Shown: positions 56,338 through 64,000 of the stretch, one piece after another | How the letters are laid out: each line of letters opens with the position of its first letter | Numbering within the stretch: position 1 is the first letter of the stretch | Assembly (NCBI RefSeq): GCF_029761935.1 | Contig: NZ_CP121699.1 | Location: forward strand, 62,001-126,000 | Length of the DNA stretch: 64,000 nt | Reading direction: 5' to 3' | DNA from: Microbacterium testaceum | GTDB lineage: Bacteria > Actinomycetota > Actinomycetes > Actinomycetales > Microbacteriaceae | Program-made: the position numbers and the translations under genes | Notes under the pieces: model-generated | What the model was told of the DNA's origin: nothing | What the model saw: only the letters and a program-made list of their open reading frames with translations | The model's database searches: none

Positions 56338-57678
56338 TTGTCGTATTCGTCCTACCTCGTCCGCGACACCGATCGTGTCCCGCGGTGGTCGCTCACCATG
56401 GCCTGGTGGGCCCTGTTCTCGGCCATGTTCTGGATCTACGTCGCCGTCGCCTCCGCCGGCGCGGTGGGCCTCGGCAACACGCTCATCGGCATGGCGCTGA
56501 CGGTGGCGACCTACGGAGTGGTCAACCTCGTGCTGTCGCGGTACGCCGCTCGGACGGGTCTCACCGTCGAGCTGTTCTCCCGCAGCCTGTTCGGCATCCT
56601 CGGTTCGGCCCTGGCCACCCTGATCTTCGCGGCGACGGCGATCTACTACGCCGTCTTCGAGGGCTCGATCATCGCCGTCGCCCTGCAGAAGTCTTTCGGC
56701 GGACAGATCAATCTCTGGTATCTCCTGGTCGTCGTGTACGCGATCCCGCTCGCGGTGGGCCCGGTGCAACGGTGGCTGGACCGGCTCAACGGCATCCTGC
56801 TCCCCATCTACGTCGTGGGCCTCGTCGCCGTCGTCGTCGCGGCGACCGTGCAGCACGGCGCCCCGACGGCGATCTTCGACGTCGCCGCGGCAGGGCCGCT
56901 GCCCGGCTGGCTCACCTCGTACCTCATCTACATGGGCGTCTGGATCATGATGATGTACACCTTCGATTACGCCCGTCTCGGTCGCCCGGCCGACCGGAAG
57001 TTCCACGGCACGATCACCTTCGGGTGGGTGTTCTACCTCTTCACGTTCGCGGTCAACGGACTGATCGGGATCTACGTGATCGCGGCCACGGGGCACGAGG
57101 GGAGCGAGACCGGAGTCGTCGACGCCTTCCTCGGCACGCTCGGCTTCTTCGGCCTGCTCGTGATCTTCGTGTCGCAGACGCGCATCAACACGGCCAACTA
57201 CTACCTGGCCTCGACCAACCTCGATGCCTTCGCGACGCGCGTGTTCCGCCTGGCATTGCCGCGCTGGGTCTGGGTGATCGTCAGCGGCGGCATCGCGTAC
57301 CTGCTCATGCTCACCAACGTCGTCACGTGGCTGTTGAAAGCGCTCGCCTGGCAGGGAGTGTTCGTCACCGCGTGGGTGACCATCGCGCTCGTCGCCATCG
57401 CGCTGACCCGCGCTTCGGGGGCGCTCCCCGAGGTGAGGCGCGATCGCCTCTCGGCCATCACCCCGGGCGCGATCGTCTGGATCGTCGCCGCGGCGGTGGG
57501 GATCGTGCTCACCGAGGTGAACGCGGGAGTCCTCACCTCGCTGGCTCCGCTCGTTACGGTGGCGATCGCCGGGGTGGGTGCCGTGCTCGTATTCCGCGCC
57601 TGGCCGCCGCGCGTCATCGACGAGGGCGGGGCGGATGCCGCCGAGTCGCTCGAGCTCGACGAGCTGCACCTGCGCTGA
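56338..57678 (+). CDS. NCS1-family (nucleobase/hydantoin-type) permease
   Basis: 446-residue transporter with about 12 helices. LGNTLIGMALTVATYGVVNLVL and AARTGLTVELFSRSLFG (helix 1-2 region) match the purine-cytosine permease family, whose members carry cytosine, purines, allantoin or hydantoins with Na+ or H+. TTG start at 56338 with GGAGG 5 nt upstream; no ATG is better placed. The pxp operon next door suggests it imports that operon's ring substrate. Confidence 0.85.
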   Translation: MSYSSYLVRDTDRVPRWSLTMAWWALFSAMFWIYVAVASAGAVGLGNTLIGMALTVATYGVVNLVLSRYAARTGLTVELFSRSLFGILGSALATLIFAATAIYYAVFEGSIIAVALQKSFGGQINLWYLLVVVYAIPLAVGPVQRWLDRLNGILLPIYVVGLVAVVVAATVQHGAPTAIFDVAAAGPLPGWLTSYLIYMGVWIMMMYTFDYARLGRPADRKFHGTITFGWVFYLFTFAVNGLIGIYVIAATGHEGSETGVVDAFLGTLGFFGLLVIFVSQTRINTANYYLASTNLDAFATRVFRLALPRWVWVIVSGGIAYLLMLTNVVTWLLKALAWQGVFVTAWVTIALVAIALTRASGALPEVRRDRLSAITPGAIVWIVAAAVGIVLTEVNAGVLTSLAPLVTVAIAGVGAVLVFRAWPPRVIDEGGADAAESLELDELHLR

Positions 57679-57687
57679 CACAGGATT

Positions 57688-57721
57688 GCCGCCCCGTCTC
57701 TCTCGCGAGGGGCGGGGCGGC
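57688..57721. terminator. Intrinsic terminator after the NCS1 permease gene
   Basis: GCCGCCCCG pairs with CGGGGCGGC, with the same CTCTCGCGAG loop as the terminator at 50137-50178. The following 176 bp up to the DDAH gene hold only its promoter. Confidence 0.7.
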
Positions 57722-57886
57722 TCACTGTCCGCCCTTCGTCTGTCGTGGCGGGAGGGCGGATACCGCTGCTCGAGGGGGCTGTTGTCGCACGAAGCGGAAC
57801 ATGCCCCGCGCGAAGGGGGACGTGGGGTGGCGGGGCGGGGGAGTGGATGCCGCACCTCCCGCGCGGGGGTCGACGAGGCCACCCAG

Positions 57887-57892
57887 TAGGGT
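57887..57892 (+). promoter_or_regulatory. -10 element (TAGGGT) of the DDAH-like gene
   Basis: TAGGGT, spacer CGGGTC, ATG 57899: leaderless arrangement. Confidence 0.55.
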
Positions 57893-57898
57893 CGGGTC

Positions 57899-58660
57899 AT
57901 GCCGCGTCTGATCGTCCGCCGCCCCTCCCCGTCGCTCGCCGAAGGGGAGCTGACGCACCTCGACCGCGTGCCGGTCGACGCCTCTCTCGCCCTGCAGCAG
58001 TGGCAGGGGTACGTCGATGCCTTCCGCACCCGTGGGTGGGAGATCGTCGAGATCGACCCGGCCGATGACCAGCCCGACGGGGTGTTCGTCGAGGATGCGG
58101 TCGTCGTCTTCGGCGACCTCGCCGTGCTCTGCCGGGCCGGCGCCGTCTCGCGCCGCGGTGAGGCGGAGAGCGTGCGCGCGGGGGTCACGGCATCCGGAAT
58201 CGATCTTGCCGAGATCGTGGAACCCGGAACCCTCGACGGGGGCGACGTGCTCAAGGTCGGACGGACCGTCTACGTGGGCGCGTCGTCGCGGACGAACGCC
58301 GAGGGCATCGCCCAGCTGTGGGCTCTGCTCGAGCCGCATGGGTGGGAGGTGCGCGAGATCCCGGTCACGAAGGTGCTGCACCTGAAATCGGGGGTGACCG
58401 CTCTTCCCGACGGAACGGTGGTGGGGTTCGAGCCGCTGGTCGACGATTCGTCGCTGTTCCCCGTGTTCGCGGGCGTGCCCGAGGAGCACGGCACGGCCGT
58501 GGTCGTGCTCGACGACGACACGGTGCTGATGTCGGCGGACGCCCCGGCGACGGCGGAGGAGCACCGGTTCCGCGGCCTCGAGGTCGTGACCGTCGACGTG
58601 AGCGAGTTCGAGAAGCTCGAGGGCTGCGTGACCTGCCTGTCGGTGCGGGTGCGCGACTGA
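57899..58660 (+). CDS. Dimethylarginine dimethylaminohydrolase-like amidinohydrolase
   Basis: 253-residue pentein-fold enzyme. FVEDAVVVFGD, LDGGDVLKVG, catalytic His161 in VLHLKSGV and Cys246 in GCVTCLSVR fit DDAH, which splits methylated arginines into citrulline and methylamines; a related amidinotransferase or other guanidine-modifying role is possible. Monocistronic, leaderless. It runs toward the convergent dapD gene. Confidence 0.88.
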   Translation: MPRLIVRRPSPSLAEGELTHLDRVPVDASLALQQWQGYVDAFRTRGWEIVEIDPADDQPDGVFVEDAVVVFGDLAVLCRAGAVSRRGEAESVRAGVTASGIDLAEIVEPGTLDGGDVLKVGRTVYVGASSRTNAEGIAQLWALLEPHGWEVREIPVTKVLHLKSGVTALPDGTVVGFEPLVDDSSLFPVFAGVPEEHGTAVVVLDDDTVLMSADAPATAEEHRFRGLEVVTVDVSEFEKLEGCVTCLSVRVRD

Positions 58661-58688
58661 CGCGACCGGCGCGGAGGCGGATACGCGA

Positions 58689-58700
58689 GCGTTTATCGGG
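58689..58700. repeat. Half copy of the nested palindromic repeat
   Basis: GCGTTTATCGGG matches the right outer arm of the full copies at 27558-27628 and 50225-50299. The left arm and inner arms are missing. It lies in the 64-bp convergent gap after the DDAH-like gene, next to a CAGGCGCCTG palindrome at 58711-58720. Confidence 0.5.
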
Positions 58701-58724
58701 AAAAAGGGCACAGGCGCCTGCCGT

Positions 58725-59645
58725 TCAGGCGTGCAGTGCCTCGTTCAGCGTGACGCCGACGCCGGCGCGGGCCGAGGCCTCGACGGCGCCGGTGAGGGAG
58801 TTGCGGCGGAACAGGATGCCGTCGCGACCCGACAGCTCGCCCGCCTTGACCGTCTCGTCGCCGACGCGCACTTTCGTGCCGGCGGTCACGTAGAGACCGG
58901 CCTCGACGACGCAGTCGTCTCCGAGCGAAATGCCGATGCCGGCGTTCGCGCCGAGCAGGGTGCGTGCTCCGATCGAGACGCGGTGCGTCCCGCCGCCCGA
59001 GAGCGTGCCCATGATCGAGGCGCCGCCGCCGATGTCGGTGCCGTCGCCGATGACGACGCCCTGAGAGACGCGGCCCTCGATCATCGAGGAGCCGAGCGTG
59101 CCGGCGTTGAAGTTGACGAAGCCCTCGTGCATGACGGTCGTGCCGGGGGAGAGGTGCGCGCCCAGGCGCACGCGCGAGGCGTCGGCGATGCGCACGCCCG
59201 CGGGCAGGACGTAGTCGGTCAGGCGCGGGAACTTGTCGAGACCCTGGAGCTGGATGCCGTGACGCTTCAACTGCGGCAGCAGGCGCTCCGCGTCGTCGGG
59301 GTGCACGGGACCCGCGTTCGTCCACGCGACGTTGGGGAGGTGACCGAAGATGCCGTCGAGGTTGATCTCGTTGGGCCGGACGAGCAGGTGCGACAGCGCG
59401 TGCAGGCGCAGGTAGGCGTCGACGGTCGAGGCGGGAGCCGCGTCGGCGTCGATCGTGAGCGACACCGTCTCGACGACGACACCACGTCGCTCGTCGGGGC
59501 CGGCGGCGGATTCGAGCGCCGCCTGCTCGGCATCCAGGTCGCCGGGGGCACCGAGGACCGGCTTCGGGAACCAGGCGTCGAGCACCGTCCCCCCGGTGGT
59601 TCGCGTCGAGAGGCCGGCAGCGCTGATGCGTCGTTCGTTGCTCAC
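58725..59645 (-). CDS. dapD: Tetrahydrodipicolinate N-succinyltransferase
   Basis: 306-residue left-handed beta-helix acyltransferase that succinylates tetrahydrodipicolinate for lysine and peptidoglycan synthesis. The N-terminal domain is followed by hexapeptide repeats (VRLGAHLSPGTTVMHEGF, GTDIGGGASIMGTLSGGG), as in the actinobacterial DapD class (M. tuberculosis Rv1201c, 317 residues). TACCCT ends 6 nt before GTG 59645. Divergent from dapE. Confidence 0.95.
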   Translation of the reverse strand: MSNERRISAAGLSTRTTGGTVLDAWFPKPVLGAPGDLDAEQAALESAAGPDERRGVVVETVSLTIDADAAPASTVDAYLRLHALSHLLVRPNEINLDGIFGHLPNVAWTNAGPVHPDDAERLLPQLKRHGIQLQGLDKFPRLTDYVLPAGVRIADASRVRLGAHLSPGTTVMHEGFVNFNAGTLGSSMIEGRVSQGVVIGDGTDIGGGASIMGTLSGGGTHRVSIGARTLLGANAGIGISLGDDCVVEAGLYVTAGTKVRVGDETVKAGELSGRDGILFRRNSLTGAVEASARAGVGVTLNEALHA

Positions 59646-59651
59646 CGTCCC

Positions 59652-59657
59652 AGGGTA
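59652..59657 (-). promoter_or_regulatory. -10 element (TACCCT) of dapD
   Basis: Minus-strand TACCCT, spacer GGGACG, GTG 59645. Confidence 0.55.
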
Positions 59658-59687
59658 GTGGGGCACCGGCTGTGGGAAGATCGGGGC

Positions 59688-60764
59688 ATGCCCGCGCTCG
59701 ACCTCACCCAGTCCTCGGCCGCCCTGACGCGAGCCGTCTGCGACATCGACAGCGTCTCGGGAGACGAGACCCCTCTCGCGGATGCCATCGAGGCTGCCGT
59801 CTCCGCGTACCCTCACCTCGAGGTCATCCGCGATGGCGACACCATCGTCGCCCGTACCGCCCTGGGGCGCGACCGCCGGGTCGTCATCGCCGGGCACATC
59901 GACACCGTGCCGATCAACCGCAACCTCCCCGTCGAGGACCGCACGGTCGACGGCGAGGACGTCATCTGGGGCCGCGGGACGGTCGACATGAAGGCGGGCG
60001 TCGCGGTGCAGCTCAAGCTCGCCGCTGAGCTCACCGCGCCCCCGGTCGACATCACCTGGATGTGGTACGACCACGAAGAGGTCGATTCGGCGCTGAACGG
60101 CCTCGGTCGGCTCTCGCGCAACCGCCCCGACTTGTTCGAGGGCGACTTCGCGATCCTCGGCGAGCCGAGCAACGGCGAGGTCGAGGGCGGCTGCAACGGC
60201 ACGCTCCGCGCCATCGTGCGCACCGAGGGAGTCCGTGCGCACAGCGCGCGATCGTGGATCGGCGAGAACGCGATCCATAAGGCGGCGCCGATCCTCGCGC
60301 GCCTGGCCGAGTACCGCGCCCGCGAGATCGAGGTCGAGGGCCTCGTCTACCGCGAGGGCTTGAACGCGGTCAGCATCTCGGGCGGGGTCGCGGGCAACGT
60401 CATCCCCGACGCGTGCGCGGTCGAGGTCAACTACCGCTTCGCGCCGAGTCGTGACGCCGCCGCCGCCACCCGCGTCGTCACCGACGTGTTCACGGGCTTC
60501 GACGTCGAGATCGTCGACGTGGCCGAGGGGGCTCGTCCCGGCCTCGACGCGGCCCTGGCGAAGGACTTCGTGGATGCCGTGGGTGCCACCCCCAAACCGA
60601 AGTACGGATGGACGGACGTGGCGCGGTTCTCGGCGCTCGGCATTCCCGCCGTCAACTACGGTCCCGGTGACCCGCACCTCGCTCATCACGACGAGGAGCG
60701 GGTTCCGATCGCGCAGATCGACGCCGTCGAGCGCGGCCTTCGTGCCTGGTTGAGCGGGTCGTGA
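59688..60764 (+). CDS. dapE: Succinyl-diaminopimelate desuccinylase
   Basis: 358-residue M20 zinc peptidase-fold enzyme that removes succinate from N-succinyl-diaminopimelate. Metal and catalytic residues: His70 and Asp72 in AGHIDTVP, Asp100 in GRGTVDMK, Glu130-Glu131 in YDHEEVD. ATG 59688 has an imperfect -10 (GAAGAT) 6 nt upstream. Its stop overlaps the next gene (GTGA). Confidence 0.95.
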   Translation: MPALDLTQSSAALTRAVCDIDSVSGDETPLADAIEAAVSAYPHLEVIRDGDTIVARTALGRDRRVVIAGHIDTVPINRNLPVEDRTVDGEDVIWGRGTVDMKAGVAVQLKLAAELTAPPVDITWMWYDHEEVDSALNGLGRLSRNRPDLFEGDFAILGEPSNGEVEGGCNGTLRAIVRTEGVRAHSARSWIGENAIHKAAPILARLAEYRAREIEVEGLVYREGLNAVSISGGVAGNVIPDACAVEVNYRFAPSRDAAAATRVVTDVFTGFDVEIVDVAEGARPGLDAALAKDFVDAVGATPKPKYGWTDVARFSALGIPAVNYGPGDPHLAHHDEERVPIAQIDAVERGLRAWLSGS

Positions 60765-61984
60765 CCGCCGCGGCCACGACGCGCACGCGGGTCGGGTGGT
60801 GGGAGCGCCTGCCCGTGCCGGCGCGCATCGCCATCGTCTACGGTGCGGCGCGCGTGGTCACGACGGGCTTCTTCCTGCTGGCCTCCGCGCTGTCGGGGCC
60901 CGGGTCGCGTTACGGTGTGGCCCCCTCGCTCGAGAAGCTCGCGCTCGGGTGGGATGCGCAGTGGTACTGGCTCGCCGCGGTGTCGGGATACCCCGTCGAT
61001 CTGCCCCTGGCCGCGGGCGGTCACGTCGCCGAGAACGCGTGGGCGTTCATGCCGCTGTATTCGTACCTCTCGGCCGGACTCGGATTCCTGCTCGGCTCGT
61101 GGGGCGCCGGGGCCGTCACCATCTCGTTGGCCGCGGGGTTGGGGGCGTGCCTCGTGCTGCATTCGATGCTGCGGGATCGGATCGGCGACTCCGCCGCGAT
61201 GTGGGCCGTGGTCTTCTTCGCGTGCGGTCCGCTCGCCGCCCTGTTCCAGGTGGGCTACGCCGAGGCGCTGTTCCTGTTCTTCCTCTTCCTCGCCCTCCGG
61301 TGCGTGCAGCGACGTCGATGGGGCTGGCTCTATCTGCTGGTCCCGGCGATGGGGTTCACGCGCCCCGGGATCCTCGCCTTCGCCCTGTTCCTCGGGCTCT
61401 ACGGGGTGTACCGCTTCGTGCGCCGACGGAAGGATCCGCTTCCGACGCGCGACATCGCGCATCTCGTGGCCCTCGGCGGACTTTCGGTCGTGGTGGGCTT
61501 CGCGTGGCAGGTGATCGCCGGGATCGTCACGGGCGACCCGGGCGCGTACCTGGCGACCGAGTTGGCGTGGCGGCGCAACTGGCTCGGGGACTCGGGGCGG
61601 GGCTTCGTCCCCTTCGACGGGTTCGTCGAGGCCGCGGGGTTCTGGTTCACCCGGTGGGGGCTCGGCGCCGTCACGGGCTACGTGTTCCTCGCGCTGATGG
61701 TGGCGGCCATCGGCGCGCTGCTGCTGTTCTCGCCGCAGGTGAAGCGACTGGGCATCGAGGTGCGGCTGTGGTCGGCGAGCTACCTCGTCTACCTGCTGCT
61801 GGTGTTCTTCCCGCAGTCCAGCATCTTCCGCCTTCTGGTGCCGATCTCGCCGCTATGGGGCGCCCTCGCGGTGCCGAGATCACGCGCGTGGCGGTTCGGC
61901 GTGCTCGCTCTCGCGCTGCTCGGACAGTGGTGGTGGATTTACAACATGTACGCCCTCGCGAACACGTATTGGCAGATTCCTTGA
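60761..61984 (+). CDS. Polytopic mannosyltransferase-like protein (PIG-V/GT-C type)
   Basis: 407-residue membrane protein with some ten helices. LGWDAQWYWLAA in the first external loop is the WDxxWY-type motif of PIG-V-like GT-C mannosyltransferases, which use polyprenyl-phosphate mannose; AFMPLYSYL and VGYAEALFLFF also fit. Likely adds mannose to a lipid or protein on the outer face. GTG 60761 is coupled to dapE by a 4-nt overlap, though no pathway link is known. Confidence 0.78.
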   Translation: MTAAATTRTRVGWWERLPVPARIAIVYGAARVVTTGFFLLASALSGPGSRYGVAPSLEKLALGWDAQWYWLAAVSGYPVDLPLAAGGHVAENAWAFMPLYSYLSAGLGFLLGSWGAGAVTISLAAGLGACLVLHSMLRDRIGDSAAMWAVVFFACGPLAALFQVGYAEALFLFFLFLALRCVQRRRWGWLYLLVPAMGFTRPGILAFALFLGLYGVYRFVRRRKDPLPTRDIAHLVALGGLSVVVGFAWQVIAGIVTGDPGAYLATELAWRRNWLGDSGRGFVPFDGFVEAAGFWFTRWGLGAVTGYVFLALMVAAIGALLLFSPQVKRLGIEVRLWSASYLVYLLLVFFPQSSIFRLLVPISPLWGALAVPRSRAWRFGVLALALLGQWWWIYNMYALANTYWQIP

Positions 61985-62037
61985 CCCATATCCGCCCCCG
62001 CCGACCCGCCTGTACGACCCGCCACGCGGGATACCGG

Positions 62038-62043
62038 TAAACT
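62038..62043 (+). promoter_or_regulatory. -10 element (TAAACT) of the DUF3117 gene
   Basis: TAAACT about 35 nt before ATG 62078. Confidence 0.5.
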
Positions 62044-62077
62044 TCTCAGGCAGACCAACGACGAAAAGGGGGCCGCG

Positions 62078-62248
62078 ATGGCAGCCATGAAGCCGCGTAC
62101 CGGCGACGGACCGATGGAGGCCGTGAAGGAGGGCCGGTTGATCATCGTGCGCGTGCCGCTCGAGGGTGGCGGGCGACTCGTCGTCTCGGTGAACGACGCC
62201 GAGGCGAAGGAACTCTACGACGTGCTCGGTGGTGTCGTCACCGCCTGA
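62078..62248 (+). CDS. DUF3117 small conserved actinobacterial protein
   Basis: 56-residue protein translated by hand: MAAMKPRTGDGPMEAVKEGR at the start, then RLVVSVNDAEAKELYDVLGG. It matches the very conserved DUF3117 family (M. tuberculosis Rv1211-like); function unknown. AAAAGGGGG ribosome site before the ATG. A bidirectional terminator follows directly. Confidence 0.88.
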   Translation: MAAMKPRTGDGPMEAVKEGRLIIVRVPLEGGGRLVVSVNDAEAKELYDVLGGVVTA

Positions 62249-62263
62249 CGACCACCGACGCAG

Positions 62264-62295
62264 AGAAGGCCGGCTCCCGCGGGGGTCGGCCTTCT
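62264..62295. terminator. Bidirectional terminator between DUF3117 and O-methyltransferase genes
   Basis: AGAAGGCCG pairs with CGGCCTTCT; TCGTTT follows on the plus strand. Confidence 0.75.
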
Positions 62296-62324
62296 TCGTT
62301 TACGCGGGGTTCGCGGGGAGAGGC

Positions 62325-62963
62325 TCAGGCCTCGGGCGGACGGGTCGTGAGCTGCAGCAGGCCCTCGCCCGTAGTCGACAGCGCGCCGATGACGGCGGGG
62401 GAGGACTGCACCTCCTGAATCAGCGAGCGGTAGGCCGTGGTCACCGCGTCGCGACGCACCGGGTCGGCGACCGCGCCGTGCGCGAGGACGCGGGGGATGA
62501 GGACGGTCCCCCCGGCGCGCACCAGACGCAGGCCGTGCTCGACGTACTCGATGACGCCCTCGGGGTCGGCGTCGATGAAGACGATGTCGTACGACGCCTC
62601 GTTCATGCGCGGGAGAACATCGGATGCCCGCCCGGTGATGAATCGCGCACGCGCGGCGGGGACGCGGGCGTCCGAGAAGGCGGAGCGCGCGGCCCCGAGG
62701 TGCTCGGGTTCGCTGTCGATCGTGGTGATCGTCGCGCGGGGCGAACCGTGCAGCAGCCAGAGGCCCGACACGCCGCCGCCGGTGCCCACCTCGACGATGT
62801 TCAGAGCACGGGATGCCGCCGAGATCACCGCGGCCTGGGCCCCGACCGCGGGGCTGATGGGCGCCGCGCCGAGCTCGAGCGCGTGCGCCCGGGCGCGAGC
62901 GATGTGCTCGGGCTCGACCGTCGACTCCTGCACGAACCGTTCGTTCGCCTCATGACCGCTCAC
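62325..62963 (-). CDS. Class I O-methyltransferase (Rv1220c-like)
   Basis: 212-residue SAM-dependent methyltransferase of the catechol-O-methyltransferase-like family. SAM loop NIVEVGTGGGVSGLWLL near 55-70; TTIDSEPEH; DIVFIDADPEG near 130, the metal/active-site block. Substrate unknown. GTG 62963 has GGAGG 6 nt upstream. In M. tuberculosis the homologue lies beside sigE; here the next gene is tatB. Confidence 0.88.
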   Translation of the reverse strand: MSGHEANERFVQESTVEPEHIARARAHALELGAAPISPAVGAQAAVISAASRALNIVEVGTGGGVSGLWLLHGSPRATITTIDSEPEHLGAARSAFSDARVPAARARFITGRASDVLPRMNEASYDIVFIDADPEGVIEYVEHGLRLVRAGGTVLIPRVLAHGAVADPVRRDAVTTAYRSLIQEVQSSPAVIGALSTTGEGLLQLTTRPPEA

Positions 62964-63023
62964 GTGGACCTCCTCAGATCAGGCTAGACGGCGGATGGTC
63001 GCTGGACCCCCAGGCGAGGCCGG

Positions 63024-63029
63024 TAATCT
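63024..63029 (+). promoter_or_regulatory. -10 element (TAATCT) of tatB
   Basis: TAATCT, 6-nt spacer GGAGGC, ATG 63036. The spacer also carries a GGAGG ribosome site that a leaderless transcript would not use. Confidence 0.5.
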
Positions 63030-63035
63030 GGAGGC

Positions 63036-63407
63036 ATGTTCTTCGGCCTCACGATCGAGAAGCTGATGCTGATCGGTGTGATCGCAGCGGTCCTCGTCGG
63101 CCCCGAGCGTCTGCCGCGCTACGCGGAGGCGTTGGCCAAGTTCACCAAGCGCGCGAAAGAGACGCTGCAGGGTGCCCGTTCGCGCATGCGCGACGAGATG
63201 GGGCCCGAGTTCGACGACGTCGACTGGAAGAAGCTCGACCCGCGCCAGTACGACCCGCGGCGCATCATCCGCGAGGCGCTCCTCGACGACACCCCGACGG
63301 CGACGATGCGGGCCGCGGGCGCCGCAGCTCTCGCGGCGCGCGAGAAGCCGGCATCCACCCCCTTCGTGGCGGGCGAGCTGCCGCCGTTCGACGACGAGGC
63401 GACCTGA
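63036..63407 (+). CDS. tatB: Twin-arginine translocase subunit TatB
   Basis: 123-residue protein: one N-terminal membrane helix (IEKLMLIGVIAAVLVGPERLP, with the Gly-Pro-Glu hinge) then an amphipathic helix (AEALAKFTKRAKETLQGARS) and a charged cytoplasmic tail. With TatA and TatC, not in this window, it exports folded proteins. Synteny with O-methyltransferase and mrp favours TatB over TatA. Confidence 0.88.
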   Translation: MFFGLTIEKLMLIGVIAAVLVGPERLPRYAEALAKFTKRAKETLQGARSRMRDEMGPEFDDVDWKKLDPRQYDPRRIIREALLDDTPTATMRAAGAAALAAREKPASTPFVAGELPPFDDEAT

Positions 63408-63450
63408 CGGCTCGCCGCTCGTGCTGAGCCGCGGGGCGTCCCGCTCTGCG

Positions 63451-64000
63451 TCAGACGTTCAGGCGCAGGGGCTTGCCGGACAGTCCGCGCGGGCGCACCG
63501 CCAGGGCAGAGGCCGCCGCGTCGATCGCGATCGCAGCCGGGTCGTCGGGCTGCGACAGCACGACGGGGCGCCCGTCGTCGCCCCCGGTGCGGAGGGCGGG
63601 GCTGAGAGGAACGGATGCCAGCAGCGGCACGTCCACGCCGTCGCTCGAGAGGGCGCGGGCCACCTCTTCTCCGCCGCCCGAGCCGAAGAGGTCGAGGACG
63701 GTCCCGTCGGCCAGGGTCATCGCGGCCATGTTCTCGATCACGCCGATGGGGCGTTGGCCGGTCTGGCGCGCGACGAGGCCGGAGCGCACGGCGACCTCGG
63801 CGGCCGCCGCTTGCGGAGTCGTGACGACCAGGACGTCGGCGTGGGGGAGCAGCTGCCCGACCGAGATGGCGACGTCGCCGGTACCGGGCGGCATGTCGAG
63901 CAGCAGCACGTCGAGATCACCGAAGAACACGTCGGTGAGGAACTGCTGCACGGTGCGATGCAGCATCGGTCCACGCCAGGCGACAGCGCCGGCGGCATCC
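63451..64000 (-). CDS. mrp: Mrp/ApbC iron-sulfur cluster carrier P-loop ATPase, N-terminus outside window
   Basis: C-terminal about 183 residues of an Mrp/NBP35-type protein that carries iron-sulfur clusters. The frame is open to base 64000, where the last visible residues read DAAGAVAWRGPM. LLLDMPPGTGDVAISVGQLLP (Walker B-like/A' block) and VTTPQAAAAEVAV are family motifs; the Walker A and DUF59 domain lie beyond the edge. The usual CxxC of Mrp is not in the visible part: the stretch after IENMA reads AMTLADGT where many homologues have cysteines. Confidence 0.9.
   Translation of the reverse strand, partial: DAAGAVAWRGPMLHRTVQQFLTDVFFGDLDVLLLDMPPGTGDVAISVGQLLPHADVLVVTTPQAAAAEVAVRSGLVARQTGQRPIGVIENMAAMTLADGTVLDLFGSGGGEEVARALSSDGVDVPLLASVPLSPALRTGGDDGRPVVLSQPDDPAAIAIDAAASALAVRPRGLSGKPLRLNV

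Noticed and set aside
56017..58254. 745-residue minus-strand frame across the PucR end, NCS1 permease and DDAH genes
   Set aside because: Spans three well-supported genes and a terminator; biased composition only.

Overview
The window is high-GC (about 70% by eye), gene-dense actinobacterial chromosome. The best fit is Microbacteriaceae, probably Microbacterium. This is inferred from gene content, from the order dapD-dapE ... DUF3117 ... O-methyltransferase-tatB-mrp and fdxA-dapC, and from many genes whose -10 hexamer lies 6-7 nt before the start codon (leaderless mRNA). No rRNA, tRNA, CRISPR array, integrase, transposase or prophage gene was seen. The two edge genes, an MFS transporter and mrp, are cut by the window ends.

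Layout. 1-2.8 kb: divergent drug-type MFS exporter and an ABC half-exporter. 2.9-9.4 kb (minus): an NAD biosynthesis operon nrtR-nadA-nadB-nadC-cysteine desulfurase, ending in a translationally coupled glycosyltransferase, with an NrtR-like box at its promoter. 9.7-10.9 kb: a MarP-like membrane serine protease. 10.9-22.7 kb: a large LuxR-type regulator with a degenerate P-loop, divergent from a 3018-residue multi-domain surface protein. 22.8-27.5 kb: a tandem glycine riboswitch and gcvT-gcvH-gcvP. 27.7-42.4 kb: an orphan solute-binding lipoprotein, a CPBP protease, and two complete peptide-type ABC importers in tandem. 42.5-44.5 kb: typA. 44.6-46.7 kb: DUF2200 gene, XRE-cupin regulator and azlCD. 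46.7-50.1 kb: small membrane protein, fdxA, dapC, citrate synthase. 50.3-57.7 kb: a minus-strand operon for a split biotin-dependent lactam/urea-type enzyme (PxpA, biotin carrier, biotin carboxylase, PxpB, PxpC), divergent from a PucR regulator and an NCS1 transporter. 57.9-64 kb: DDAH-like hydrolase, dapD/dapE divergent pair, PIG-V-like mannosyltransferase, DUF3117, O-methyltransferase, tatB, mrp.

How genes work together. NrtR probably represses the NAD operon, and the desulfurase would supply sulfur for the NadA iron-sulfur cluster. Glycine switches on its own cleavage system. dapC, dapD and dapE serve lysine/diaminopimelate synthesis from two sites. Each ABC operon carries its own binding protein, two permeases and a fused double ATPase. 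The LuxR-type gene is probably the local regulator of the giant surface protein.

Most interesting signals: (1) a 71-75 bp nested palindromic intergenic repeat with two full copies and one half copy; (2) strong over-representation of the heptamer GGATGCC/GGCATCC, about 80 copies by eye; (3) the giant membrane-anchored protein with about 12 Ig-like modules and a tandem two-cysteine repeat, next to a regulator lacking the Walker A lysine; (4) the biotin-linked Pxp operon with a PucR/NCS1 context; (5) a palindromic repeat inserted in frame inside gcvT.
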